Source: Linderina pennispora
Lineage: Eukaryota > Kickxellomycota > Kickxellomycetes > Kickxellales > Kickxellaceae
Assembly: GCF_002104995.1 (NCBI RefSeq)
Contig: NW_024468251.1
Coordinates: 1,488,001 to 1,552,000, forward strand
Length of the DNA stretch: 64,000 nucleotides
Reading direction: 5' to 3'
Of the stretch, positions 44,246-54,292 are shown piece by piece. Within the stretch, counting starts at the first letter, position 1, and the number at the start of each line of letters is the position of its first letter. The notes beneath the pieces were generated by a model. The model did not search any database. It saw only the letters and a list, made by a program, of their open reading frames with translations, and was not told where the DNA came from. The position numbers and the translations under genes are program-made.

Positions 44246-44947
44246 GTATAAATATATACTTATATATATGGCTTAAGCTTAGCTAGCTTAACCTAGATTA
44301 AACTACTTGGCCTAGAATTTACAAATAGCTTTATCTTTACCTACCTATTTATAAGATTTTATAGTCCAAAAAGTGTCCGACTGTCTGCTAGAATCTTTTT
44401 AATTAGTTAATAAACTTTTAAACCTCGAAGCGAGTTTGGGTGGCTTGCTCTGTAAACTCCTTTTTGATCTTGTGCGGCATCTGACCTCATCGGTGAAACC
44501 AGGGTGACAAGTTGTTATTGTACTGGTCACAGGTCTCCACCAGATATCTCCATTGGCTCAGCGCAAGAGCTGCTCTCATTGTCGGTCGGCCTGATAACTT
44601 CCATGGCATCATCATGGTAGTCATCACCGACTGCGCAACACTCTTAGGATATTCATTCATGAGCACCTATTGAATAAGGCCATATAGCTCTTCTAGCGGT
44701 CATGCAATATTTGTGGGTTAATTTTACAAATTAATTTGTCTTATGAATATGCATAAGCAGTAGTATTTGGGCCACAATGGACCCAGTCTGTATAGACTAA
44801 TTCAAGAGACTGCATCAGTACTAAGGGCCCCAAGAACCATGCAAGCCAGATAATTTTTAATAAAAAGTTCTCAATGCTATGCATACGCAATAAAGCAAAA
44901 CTGAACAGCATCATTTCTCTTCTTACTTTGCCTATTGAATTTCTCAA
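44246..44947. other. AT-rich island with a possible coding remnant
   Basis: Upstream of the Fanzor-like relic. On the minus strand at about 44490-44660 there is an open stretch with protein-like composition, reading for example MNEYPKSVAQSVM in one frame and DESSSCAEPMEISGGDL-like acidic text in another. I cannot tell which frame was real. It may be a fragment of another mobile element. Confidence 0.3.
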
Positions 44948-46372
44948 ATGAATATTACCAGTAGCACTACTGCCATAAAGACATCACTTGGTGGTATTGG
45001 CTTCCGTGATTCTATGTTGCCTCGCCTAGAGCAATTTGTACACAGCGTCAATATCATCAAAGAGCATACATACATGCGTGCACGATGGATATTACTCCAT
45101 CAGCTAGCTAACAATGATACCTTTGACCCTTCAATACTTGTGAAAAAGGGGTTTTTTCGTTTTATTTATTTATTCATTTATCGCAACCTGAAGGCAAATA
45201 CCACAATATCTGCCAAGGATTTCGTCAACCGGAAGGACAAGTCAGAACTGTCGAGCGTAGATTTCGGTGATGTAGTTAGATACCATATTTATGATTATCT
45301 ATTGCATAATGGCGATATCGAGCTACATGGCATGCGCGAAATGAATCAAGTAGCAACATACGTGGATACCGAGCTGATGACAGTATACAAGAACAACATT
45401 GTGTTGCACTATGGCACTTGCCTACAGCGGATTCTGGCCAAATGGATTGATATTCGCAGCCGCAAAAACACACTGCACAGTACAATGGGCAATGTGTCCA
45501 AGGCTGAGTTCAATGACGCATGTCAAGTATGTATTTATACACCTGCACAGAAGCTCCGCCAGGCAGTTGCCTCTAGGCGCCCTGATCTCAGTGTGCTCAC
45601 TCCACCGATGCTTGCAATCTACAACAAGCTGGCACCAGCCCTCAATGCCTATGATTCCAAGTACAGATTCGCCAAAGGCAGCCGATACTATGATGCCAAG
45701 GTAAATCCACTTCAGCATCTGCGTGCATACATTCGCCTATGCCAGCTTATCGAGAATGAGCAGCTTGGCAAGTCTCCCCCCAATGCTTGCCTCTGCGGAC
45801 ATCATGGATCCCAGGCCATGTGCGCTTAGACAAGCAAATAATCAAGCAGGTGTTTGTTTCGAAAACACACGAGCAGGCTACAGAGATCAACACAGCAAAG
45901 AGGGCAGCAACAGAGGCAAGGAAAGCAGCAGAAAAGGGCGAAAAATTGGCCAAGAAGGTTGCACGCGAAGCAGCAAAGATGCCATCAGATGAAACAGAGG
46001 CCACTGCAGCAGACATTCCGGCATGTTCCCAACCCGCGGCCCTACCAGAGATCGAAGAACCCAACTGTGAAGTGCCATGGCCTTCTCCGCTGTACAAGCG
46101 AGTCATGTAAGCAGGCCATGGCACAATACAGGCGGGACTATTCGTCTCGGCTCTTGAACCGCGATATCGCAGCAGTTCTAAACTTCAGGCTCATTTTCCA
46201 GTCACTCTGTGATTCAGGCAGTATTCCTGAACGGTTCTGTTGCCCTACGGCCATTGCCGCCGATGCTTCTGGCACCACCCCTGCAACAAAGAACCCGCGC
46301 AAGAGGCGTGCAGCAGGAGCAGGCGATTCTGTTGTCAGCAGCAGCGAGCCAGCGCTGAAGCGCCTGCGCTGA
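44948..46372 (+). pseudogene. Fanzor/TnpB-like RNA-guided nuclease relic
   Basis: A degraded gene with the family's ends but not its core. The first 290 codons are helical and include HGMREMNQVATYVDTE and VYKNNIVLHYGTCLQRI, like the N-terminal part of fungal Fanzor-type proteins. After a frame change near 45780 comes LPLRTSWIPGHVRLD, a recurring segment before the nuclease domain. A Lys/Ala-rich linker follows, then in another frame KCHGLLRC with SESC (zinc-finger-like cysteines) and LLNRDIAAVLNFRLI, which matches the RuvC-III region NRDxxAxxN with its Asp. The RuvC-I and RuvC-II segments with the other two acids are missing, so it is inactive. It ends in a basic KNPRKRR tail, perhaps a nuclear signal. 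Family assignment is from memory of motifs. Confidence 0.5.
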
Positions 46373-46790
46373 GCAGGCCAACAAGGTGTGAGATGTCCAT
46401 GATCGACATTGCACCAACAACCATCCGACACGTTCAAATGATCAGTTCGCCGTGATGCCCTTATCGACGTGTCAACCCATGCTGACTAGCACCCGAGCTC
46501 GCATCGCGAGCAGAGTATTTCTAGTAGCGACTCCTGTACTAATAGCCCATTCTCTACCGTTCATTGTGGCTTACTAATCGTATGAATCAGGCGATTAGAT
46601 CAACCCCATAGTTTTACAATATTGCTTGATATAAAGTTTACAAGAGTTGGCTGATGGTAGATGAAAAAATGGCTCTTGCTCCAGCTGTTGCTTTTCCTAC
46701 ATGCTTACACCCTGTTATTATTTTGCATATTGTAGACTTTATATTGCGTCAATATCATCACTTGATGAAAAGCGCGCATCGTGAGGAAGA
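46373..46790. other. Intergenic region
   Basis: No gene recognised between the Fanzor-like relic and the UHRF1-like start. Confidence 0.5.
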
Positions 46791-48693
46791 ATGAGGGTTA
46801 AAGTCAAATACACGGCGACCGAGGAAATCAACATCTTCCTTACTGTCAGGCAGACAGAAAAAGGTTGAGAATGTTCGCCAGATGACGGCAACGTGGTTGT
46901 CCAAGGAGCTGGACAAGGAGTTGCAGCCAGGGCGCATCATGTTGATTTATTGTGGAAAGCAGGCAAGTAAACACTAAATTAAAATCTATGCCGCATTGCC
47001 CATCTCTTCAGTTGTGGTATCCTGCATATTTGGTACTGACATGCATTACCTCTTTCTTTTTTGTTTTTAGCTCGCAGACAGCATGAAATTGTTTGACTAT
47101 AGCGTGGCCCACGGTGACACATTTATCGCATTCATAAAGCATCAGATAGAAGAACCGGCAAACGACGATAGCATGGGCGAAGCAGCCGATGCACCGCACC
47201 CGACGGCCATTGAGGACGACGCGCCGTCCGGGAAAGCCGAGGACATTGCTATGGAGGAGGACGGTGATCTACCGCCGCTGCCGAACTGTGATGTCTGTAA
47301 GAACGATTCAGTGAAGGATTGTAAGAGCTGTGGGTGCACTGAATGTGGTGGAAAGGACGACGAGGAACACACGCTTAGCTGCGACGAGTGTGGACGGTTC
47401 TTCCACATGCGCTGCCTTTATCCACCACTGACTATAGTGCCTGAGGAGGATTGGTTCTGCCCCGACTGTTTTAACAAGAATGAAGGAGTAGTTGAAGGCG
47501 AAAAGACGTTTGGCAAGTCGGCGCGCAAGGCCAAGATGCCGTCGGCAACCCAGACGAAGAGCTGGGGCGGCGGTATGGCGTGTGTTGGCACAACCAAGAA
47601 GTGCACCATTGTAGACAAGGACTATGCTGGGCCAATCCCAGGTGTCCATGTCGGCCAGTCATGGCGCTACCGTATTCACGTATCCGAGTCTGGAGTCCAC
47701 CGGCCGCCAGTCGCTGGTATCGCTGGCAAGTCGTCGACGCCAGCTGTCTCGATTGTACTGGCAGCCGGTTACCCAGAGGACGAAGATCATGGTGACGAGT
47801 TTATATACACTGGGTCTGGTGGTTACGATCTGTCTGGCAACAAGCGCACGGCTAAAATCCAGGTCTTCGACCAGGAGCTGACTCGCCAGAACCTGTCTCT
47901 GGCACGCGCGTGCGCGGCGCCAATCAACACCGATGTTGGCGCGGAGGCTGCCGATTGGCGCAGCAGCTCGCCGATCCGCGTGTGCCGCAGCTACAAGGTC
48001 GCCAAGAAGCACCCTGAATTCGCGCCTGCGGAGGGGGTGCGCTACGACGGCATCTACAAAATCTACAAGTACAGGAAGGAGAGGGGGCACAGCGGCCCGT
48101 ATGTCTGGCGGTTCTGGTTCCGCCGGGATGACCCAGAGCCGGTGCCCTGGACACCCGAGGGCCAGCTGCGGGCCAAGGAGCTCGGGCTCGAGTTGTACGA
48201 TCCCGATGGCGCCGATGCCGACGGCCGGAGCCACAGTTTGCGCAAGCCTACCGCATCGTCGTCGGTGCGGGTCCTGCCGAATGCCGTGTTGCGTGAGCTG
48301 ATTCGTCTTGATAGTGCGAATGACCGCATCTGGACCGAGGTGTTGAAAGCCACTTTCAGTAGCGAGTCGGCGTTCCTAGAGGCGGTCACTGAGCGCATGT
48401 TCATTTGTGCTGTGTGTCAGGAGCTTGTGCAGATGCCAGTAACCACGCCCTGCGGCCACAACGCGTGCGCCAAGTGCCTGTGTCGGTCCCTCAACCACAG
48501 CACTGACTGTCCCGTATGCCGTGCCAGCATCGAGGAAATGGGCGACAAAGAGAGAATCATGGCCGGCGTGAACCAGAACCTGGTCAACATCATCATGGCC
48601 ATGGTGCCCACGTATGGAAAGGATTGGGCCATCAGGCCTGCGATTACGAGTGTGCAGCGCGCACGCAGGACTGGCCAGCCGATAGTCGGTTAG
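46791..48693 (+). CDS. UHRF1: UHRF1-like PHD-SRA-RING ubiquitin ligase, one frame break
   Basis: Reader of hemimethylated CpG that, in animals and plants, recruits the maintenance DNA methyltransferase via histone ubiquitination. Exon 1 (46791-46962) encodes a ubiquitin-like domain; a 108-bp GC-AG intron follows; exon 2 starts at 47071. The Ubl spans the intron (IMLIYCGKQ then LADSMKLFDYSVAHGDTF). PHD at about residues 130-190: CKSCGCTECGG, LSCDECGRFFHMRCL. SRA at about 240-425: PGVHVGQSWRYRIHVSESG, the NKR finger DLSGNKRTA, APAEGVRYDGIYK. RING at about 503-541: CAVCQELV, CGHNACAKC, CPVC. The tandem Tudor domain of animal UHRF1 is absent; only about 45 acidic residues lie between Ubl and PHD. 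One extra base in AAAAAGG near 46860 breaks exon 1. About 597 residues. Confidence 0.92.
46963..47070 (+). other. GC-AG intron of the UHRF1-like gene
   Basis: Donor GCAAGT after AAGCAG and acceptor TTTTTAG. Joining here restores the conserved Ubl sequence YCGKQ-LADSMKLFDY in phase 0. The nearby GT (GTAAAC, four bases on) would put exon 2 out of frame. Confidence 0.7.
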
Positions 48694-50268
48694 GTTGAGA
48701 AAATTAGACAAAGTCTGAGGTGCTGCGGAAATATATTTATTTTTGGTTGCTACGGAAACCAAGCAAGTGCAATCCGCTTATTGCGTAGTCAGACACTCAG
48801 CTGTATTGCGCAGATCGCTGTTTCCCCCGTGCCGTGCCTGGAGTGTTTGTTGTTGAAAGTGAGTAAAAGGTGTGCGCGCATGCCCGTATCAAAATCAGCA
48901 CTGCAGCATGCATACTCGCTTCCCTCACAGTACTCTGCCATTCTGCTCTTGCCTACTGCGCATTGCCCGCTTCCAACTAGGAACGTGCCCCCTTGTTCCA
49001 ACATTGGTGAGTCTCGTTGACCGAGTGATTTCCCAAACGAAGCACAAGTCGCGCTGGAGCGCTTCGTTCGTTGGAATAGCTACTGCTGGAAAATTCACTG
49101 CCGCCTGCCGCATGTCTCGTGCAAGCCTAATAGCAGCACAAGGGGAAAAAGTTTATTGCTGCTCATATTAGGATTATTGTCGATGCTTATAATGGTGGGC
49201 GGCTGCTACCAATTTTAGGGCCGGCAGGCGCTGCTGTAGCAAAACCTGGCAGCTACGGCTTTGCCTGCAATATTGCTCCAGTGCCAAGAGTGAATTCTCC
49301 CTCCCAAGCCCGCCCGACTGAAATCACAACATTCCGCCTACAATCGGCACACACACTAGCAACTCTAAAACAGGAACAGAAAACCAGGGCTTTTTTGTTT
49401 ACCACAGCAGGCGTCAATTTCAGGCACCTCTCCTTTTTCGCTGCAAGTGCGTGCATTCTTCTCCGCATCCATCGCACAACGCAAGACCTTTTGCTATTGA
49501 CATACAGAAAATTTGAAGTGTCTCATAATAGTCTGTTTCGAAATAAAGGAGCACAGATGCCATTGAAATGAATGGCCTCCTTGTCTGCGCCTACGAAGCC
49601 AAAACCGTCGGTCCTAAGCCGCTGTCTTTATTATACGCATTTATTGGACTAGTTGGAGCAAAATAGTCTACTTTTTTGTCGCCTCCCCCGGGCTTGGCGC
49701 TTCGGCCCAAGGCGAAATTGTCGGGCTCACCGGAGTACTTGGCAACTGCCGCAGCGTACTGTTCTTCACAGCGCCGACTGGCCCTTGGTGCTGTGACAGG
49801 GGAAACAAACTCCGAAGCCGTCGTCACTTGTTGCTGCGCACCTGTTCACGATAATCATGGCCAATACCCCTCGGCAAGTGCCAGTGGATTCCAAACCCGG
49901 CTAACAAGTCCTCGTTATGCACGTAGGCTCCCTCCCCAATAACAAAAAAGCCTGTTCGCCCAGCGGTCACCCCCTTGTCGAGATTTCCCAAGACACGGGG
50001 GTCCACCTACCCGACCCCTCCACCCGCCCAGAGCTCGTTCTTTTTTTGTTCGCTTCGCTTCTCTTTTTTACTTGCTCTGCTCTTATCCCGGATACAGCCC
50101 AGCCGTGAACGCCTTTGGTATAAAAGGGCAATGCGCATCCCACCCTCTGGACTTGGCCTATCTCCACAGTTAGCACGTAACCGCCAATTCCCAGATAAAA
50201 CCTTATTCTTATTCCAAGTCTCTTTGTAATTTTCTGTACAGCAACGACCTCTTTGTACCACCATCATA
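48694..50268. other. Sparse region with unresolved ORFs
   Basis: About 1.6 kb after the UHRF1-like gene. On the minus strand two neighbouring open segments have protein-like composition: 49824-50006 (GEGAYVHNEDLLAGFGIHW) and 49591-49827 (RRCEEQYAAAVAKYSGEP). They could be one frame-broken gene, but no motif supports it. A TATA box at 50119-50126 faces the short ORF at 50269. Confidence 0.3.
50119..50126 (+). promoter_or_regulatory. TATA box
   Basis: TATAAAAG in the context GGTATAAAAGGGC, about 150 bp before an ATG at 50269. A possible 5'-UTR intron (GTAACC at 50177 to ACAG at 50240) lies between. Confidence 0.5.
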
Positions 50269-50355
50269 ATGACTCCAGCTACCTCGATCCCCGACACCGC
50301 CCTTCGTCGCGACTACCCGAGTCCGCCCAGACCGCCATCTGACTTCGATTGCTAA
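50269..50355 (+). CDS. Short ORF behind a strong TATA box; possibly the start of a longer gene
   Basis: A 28-codon ORF (MTPATSIPDTALRRDYPSPP and onwards, ending DFDC). As most broken genes here carry one extra base, the true product may continue in the next frame with TSIANVTSDTRLVVCVTP toward 50740. No family recognised, and the continuation looks less protein-like toward its end. Confidence 0.25.
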   Translation: MTPATSIPDTALRRDYPSPPRPPSDFDC

Positions 50356-51215
50356 TGTCACGTCTGATACCAGATTGGTAGTCTGCGTGACCCCTTCGTC
50401 CAAGCATTGGAAGGCACACTTGCTGCTGGTTCTGCAGGCTGCTCTTAAGAAAAAAACAAAACCAAGGTCTTGCTCCCCACTGTCCCTAATTTCAGCACCC
50501 ATCAATAAAATACGAAGGGGGAAAGGTGCAGGAGGGAGGGAGGCTGGCTTTGTCATCGCTACTGACTGGGCCATTCGCGGCCCGAAGGCTCAGAAATCGG
50601 GCGAAACTAGAGGAGGCAGCATGGGCGCACTCGGCAGTCGAAACTCCGACAGAGCATCGGGTAATCCCTTTCCTTGTCGCTTCCGTTGCGGACCAGTAAC
50701 TGGTGGCCCTTCCAGCTCTCCGTTTATCCCATGTAATTAGAATAAAAGCTCATCTATTTCAAAATGCTGTCCTGGCTATTCGCCAGCGCCCGAATCCACA
50801 GCTCATTGCCCGTTTTTTTACATTTCTATATATGGTCATATTAAAATGCGCGCCCTCCTTCCGCTGCTCTCTCTATCCCCTTTTTATGCCAAGATGTGCA
50901 CTGCAGCGTCTGCAGATAACAGATCCACGTCCCCTCACCCGGGCCCGCTATTGCTCCCTGGTTGTTCTAATGCAAAATCTGTGCCCGCACCACAGTGCCT
51001 GCTGCATAGGAGTGATCACCTCTCCCTTCATCAAGCGCTTGCATAACAAGGCATCGTTCTTGCGTTCACGAATGGCATCATTTGTCGTTCCTACTTCCAA
51101 AGTTCACTGTTCTTGTCTAAAGATAGAGTGCTCAGAGGTTCACAACATCCGTGGTTTCCCAGAGGCCAAGTGGGCGACACAGGCCAGAACCCAGTACCCT
51201 GGTATCCTGATCCGC
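50356..51215. other. Unassigned region
   Basis: Open frames exist (50375-50740 and 50703-51251, plus strand) but show no motif and have uneven composition. No RNA gene or repeat seen. Confidence 0.35.
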
Positions 51216-51749
51216 TTAACCGACAAGTGCTGTAAAGAGCGGCTCGCCTAGAATGTACACACCTGCCAGTCCCAGTACACCCACCAGTCCCAGGATCTTG
51301 GGGTTGCTCCCATCAAGACCCAGGTTCACGCGACACAAATGGTAATACGTATCATAAATCCTCCGACACTCGTTCGGATCTCTTGCAAGCCTGGTCTCCT
51401 TCACCACGTCCTCCCAGTTAATGTCCTGCTCGCCTCGCCGTAGCGCCTCCTTTTCGGCCTTGTGTGCACCTCGAATAACCTTTTCAACCTCGTCTCTTGT
51501 CCACATGCTCATACGCGGCGCCGACCGGTCCTGTAGCCCTTGCTGGAGCTGATAGAACTTTGCTTCGCATTCCGACTGCTCGGCCTGCACCCGTGTCGAT
51601 ACACGGTTCCAGTCGATCGGCTTGGCTTTCGTCAGATACTCATTGTAGATGTTGTGGTACAGAATGCGTTCTTGCTTTTGCGTCCACTGGTGGGCAAACC
51701 TTATCCGCGCCGGGCGCTTGCTACGTACTGTCGAGTACAGTCGATGCAT
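51216..51749 (-). CDS. Myb/SANT-like two-repeat protein with C-terminal membrane helix
   Basis: A 177-residue protein. A basic N-terminus (MHRLYSTVRSKRPARIRF) looks like a mitochondrial presequence. Two Myb/SANT-like modules follow: WTQKQERILYHNIYNEYL with IDWNRVSTRV (about residues 20-60), and WTRDEVEKVIRGAHKAEK with INWEDVVKETRL (about 80-130). Each starts with the usual Trp and contains a W-x-x-V segment. The protein ends with a hydrophobic helix (ILGLVGVLGLAGVYILG). A Myb fold attached to a tail anchor is odd for a transcription factor, so a mitochondrial or membrane role is more likely. An in-frame start 23 codons upstream is less likely. Confidence 0.65.
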   Translation of the reverse strand: MHRLYSTVRSKRPARIRFAHQWTQKQERILYHNIYNEYLTKAKPIDWNRVSTRVQAEQSECEAKFYQLQQGLQDRSAPRMSMWTRDEVEKVIRGAHKAEKEALRRGEQDINWEDVVKETRLARDPNECRRIYDTYYHLCRVNLGLDGSNPKILGLVGVLGLAGVYILGEPLFTALVG

Positions 51750-52747
51750 TCCAAATGGGTTGGAAGGATAATGTGTGCAAAAAAGGAAAAAAAAAAGGTG
51801 GCTGTGGGGAATCGCCATATTGAGGAGGGGGGCGAGATACCCAGATTCTTAATGTGATGGGCCATTAAGGGTCCACTATTTTTGCGTCCAGGTTACACAA
51901 GAGCTGCCAACTATGCGAAGATGCAGCTGCCTGCATTTTAGCATGCTTCGAACGTCTATTGCTGAGACTTTTCTACCACCATAACGACGGTCTCATCCAC
52001 GAGCTGGACCCCTCTCACAGCTTGCATTGCTGGATGAGTCGGCTCTACAACCTGAATAGCTGGGAAGGGGGCAGATAAGTTCAATAGCAGGTCGCAGTTG
52101 GGCTGTCGTTGGGGCGGTTCCGGATACACGTCACTAGTGCAGTTTCCGATTTTGGTTCCTGTGCAGCAGGCATGGCATCCACATGCAAGGCTTTCCTACA
52201 GCTTCTACCCTCTGAGCCAATTGCAGTTTTATAATGTCGGTGGCGGACTAGTTGTCAGATATTCACCGACCACAGTCAGTGACAAAGTGGCTAATGCAGC
52301 ACTCGAACCAACACCACTGCTGGTAATATTTTCGTTCCCAGACTGCATGCAGGCTGTGTGGATAACGGCCACAAGAGACTACTCGAATGCTGCTGAGCTG
52401 AACCGGGTGTTGAGCTGAGCCGGGTGCTGAGCTGCCGCCTTGGTCTGCGGAGCTGAGGTTTTTGGCGGCCTGCGGAGTTCCTCTCAGCACCGCACTGCTT
52501 ATAAATACAGGAAAATGCTTTTTTTCGATAATTTTCTTCCAGAAGTTTCTCACGTCAGTCCACTCTTGCGGAGACTCCGTCGTCTAGAGAACCGACTGGC
52601 AGAGCATGTACGCAAGCTGATTACTAATGAATAGGGTGCTGTCAAGAATCCAAAGGCATATAAGAATGAGACCCAATCTCGGTTTTTTTCTCAACATTAT
52701 CATCAACAAACTAGGATTCAAGCCAACTGTCCTCGTCATCTGAAACC
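51750..52747. other. Intergenic region upstream of the NmrA-like gene
   Basis: No gene is supported. It holds a 17-bp imperfect tandem repeat at 52391-52434 and, for the next gene, a TATA-like TATAAGA at about 52658-52664, some 85 bp before its ATG. Confidence 0.45.
52391..52434. repeat. 17-bp imperfect tandem repeat
   Basis: Unit close to CTGAGCTGAACCGGGTG, about two and a half copies. Too short and isolated to assign a role. Confidence 0.5.
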
Positions 52748-53698
52748 ATGCCTGAAACTGTCGCTGTTATTGGAGCCACCGGAGCCCAAGGCGGATCTGT
52801 CGTCGCCTCTCTATACGAATCGCCAGACCAGTACCACATCCGTGGCGTCACCCGCAACGTCAGTTCTGATCGTGTCAAGGAGCTGCGCGCTCAGTACCCC
52901 AACGTCGAGTGGGTTGCGGCCGACAACTACGATCCAGAGAGCCTGCGTCGTGCCTTCAAGAACGTCGACATTGTCTTTGCCAACACCAACTATCTGCAGC
53001 CAGAGGTCCTGGCGCAGGTTGACGCTGGCGACCTCGATGCTGAATTCAAGCTAGGCAAGAACATTGTCGACGCCGCCATTGCCGAGGGAGTCTCGCATAT
53101 CATCTACAGCTCGCTGGAGAGCGCGGCCAAGGGAAGCAATGGGAAGTATACGAAGGTGTATGAGCTTGAGGGGAAGAACAAGATTGAGCAGTACATTCGC
53201 AGCCAGTCGGACAAGGTCAAGGGATACTACGTCTACGCTGGATTCTACTTCCAAAACCTCTTGGGAACGGCAAAGTGGACCACTACTGCCAACAGTGATG
53301 GAGACGAGGTTCCAGCTGTGCGGTTTTCGTACCCGCTGCCTAGGGATACCAAGCTGCCGTATGTCGACATCGAAAAGGACCTGGGCAATGCTGTGCGTCT
53401 GATTGCTGACAACCGCGGTGATTACGAGGGCAAGATTGTTGGTGCCTATAGTGGACTGTACAGTTCTGGAGACATCGTCGACACATTTACACGTGTCACC
53501 GGAGTGCCGGCTACCTATGTCAACGAGAAGTTCGAAGGTTTTGACCGCTCCGAGATCTATGCTATGCTTGATTACTTTGTCGAGTTTGGTGAGTTCGTGG
53601 AGTCTGACGTTGTGTTCGCCTCCAAGGTGTCGCCCCGTCCATTTGTTGACCTAGGCCAGTTTTGGCAGAGATACTCTGACTTTAGACCGCCGCAGTGA
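52748..53698 (+). CDS. NmrA-like NAD(P)-binding protein
   Basis: A 316-residue atypical short-chain dehydrogenase of the NmrA/HSCARG group. The N-terminal Rossmann motif VAVIGATGAQGGSV (Gly-x-x-Gly-x-x-Gly) is followed by GVTRNVSSDRVKELRAQYP and VEWVAADNYDPESLRRAF, the usual nucleotide-binding and second-strand regions. Then VDIVFANTNY and SHIIYSSLESA follow. Members often lack catalytic activity and act as redox-sensing regulators of nitrogen or transcription control; whether this one is an enzyme cannot be told. Single intact frame, length typical. A TATA-like element precedes it. Confidence 0.88.
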   Translation: MPETVAVIGATGAQGGSVVASLYESPDQYHIRGVTRNVSSDRVKELRAQYPNVEWVAADNYDPESLRRAFKNVDIVFANTNYLQPEVLAQVDAGDLDAEFKLGKNIVDAAIAEGVSHIIYSSLESAAKGSNGKYTKVYELEGKNKIEQYIRSQSDKVKGYYVYAGFYFQNLLGTAKWTTTANSDGDEVPAVRFSYPLPRDTKLPYVDIEKDLGNAVRLIADNRGDYEGKIVGAYSGLYSSGDIVDTFTRVTGVPATYVNEKFEGFDRSEIYAMLDYFVEFGEFVESDVVFASKVSPRPFVDLGQFWQRYSDFRPPQ

Positions 53699-54292
53699 TG
53701 ACTACACACATTAGCTGTCGCTTTATTTTCAATCTGACAATAAATAAACCATCGAGTTTAGTCACTACCTTCTTCACAGTAGTTGTGCCCATTCCACATA
53801 GTCAGTGTTCATACGATGCGTAGGTGATTTGCAAGTAGAATTACAAATATAGCATGTTGCATGGAGCAATTAAAGCCTGATAATACTGCATGGATAAGCA
53901 GTGGCAGCACAGAGAGTGCGAGAACAGATATCGAGCTCAGGACGGATGCAGCGCCAGATGTAGAGGAGTTTGATATGCACAATCCAAGCGACCTCAGATG
54001 TTCACGGCCAAGTGCTGCACGACAAAATAACATCGTCAGCGCAAAGAGGTTCAACAGCGCATATGTGCTGGCCTGTGTTTGCGAAGACCAAACCAAGTAT
54101 ATCTTTGGCTAGAGACATCCACAGGCACATCACCATGCTAGAACATTCCACTCCAGCCCGCATTTCCTAAAAAGCAGCTGGTGGGACCGCAGCAGCATCC
54201 ATTTTTCTTTTCCTCGCTCCGACAATTCAATTTAAAAAAGTTTTTCTCTTTTTCTGTTTCCAGCTATACAAATTTATCTTACAGCATTTGAA
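53699..54292. other. Intergenic region upstream of listerin
   Basis: About 590 bp. Overlapping ORFs on both strands at about 53809-54112 lack motifs; the minus-strand one is hydrophobic at its C-terminus. Left unassigned. Confidence 0.4.

Noticed and set aside
50703-51251. 182-codon plus-strand ORF
   Set aside because: Composition is uneven (Cys-, Arg- and Leu-rich in blocks), it overlaps the end of the Myb-like gene on the other strand, and no motif is visible.
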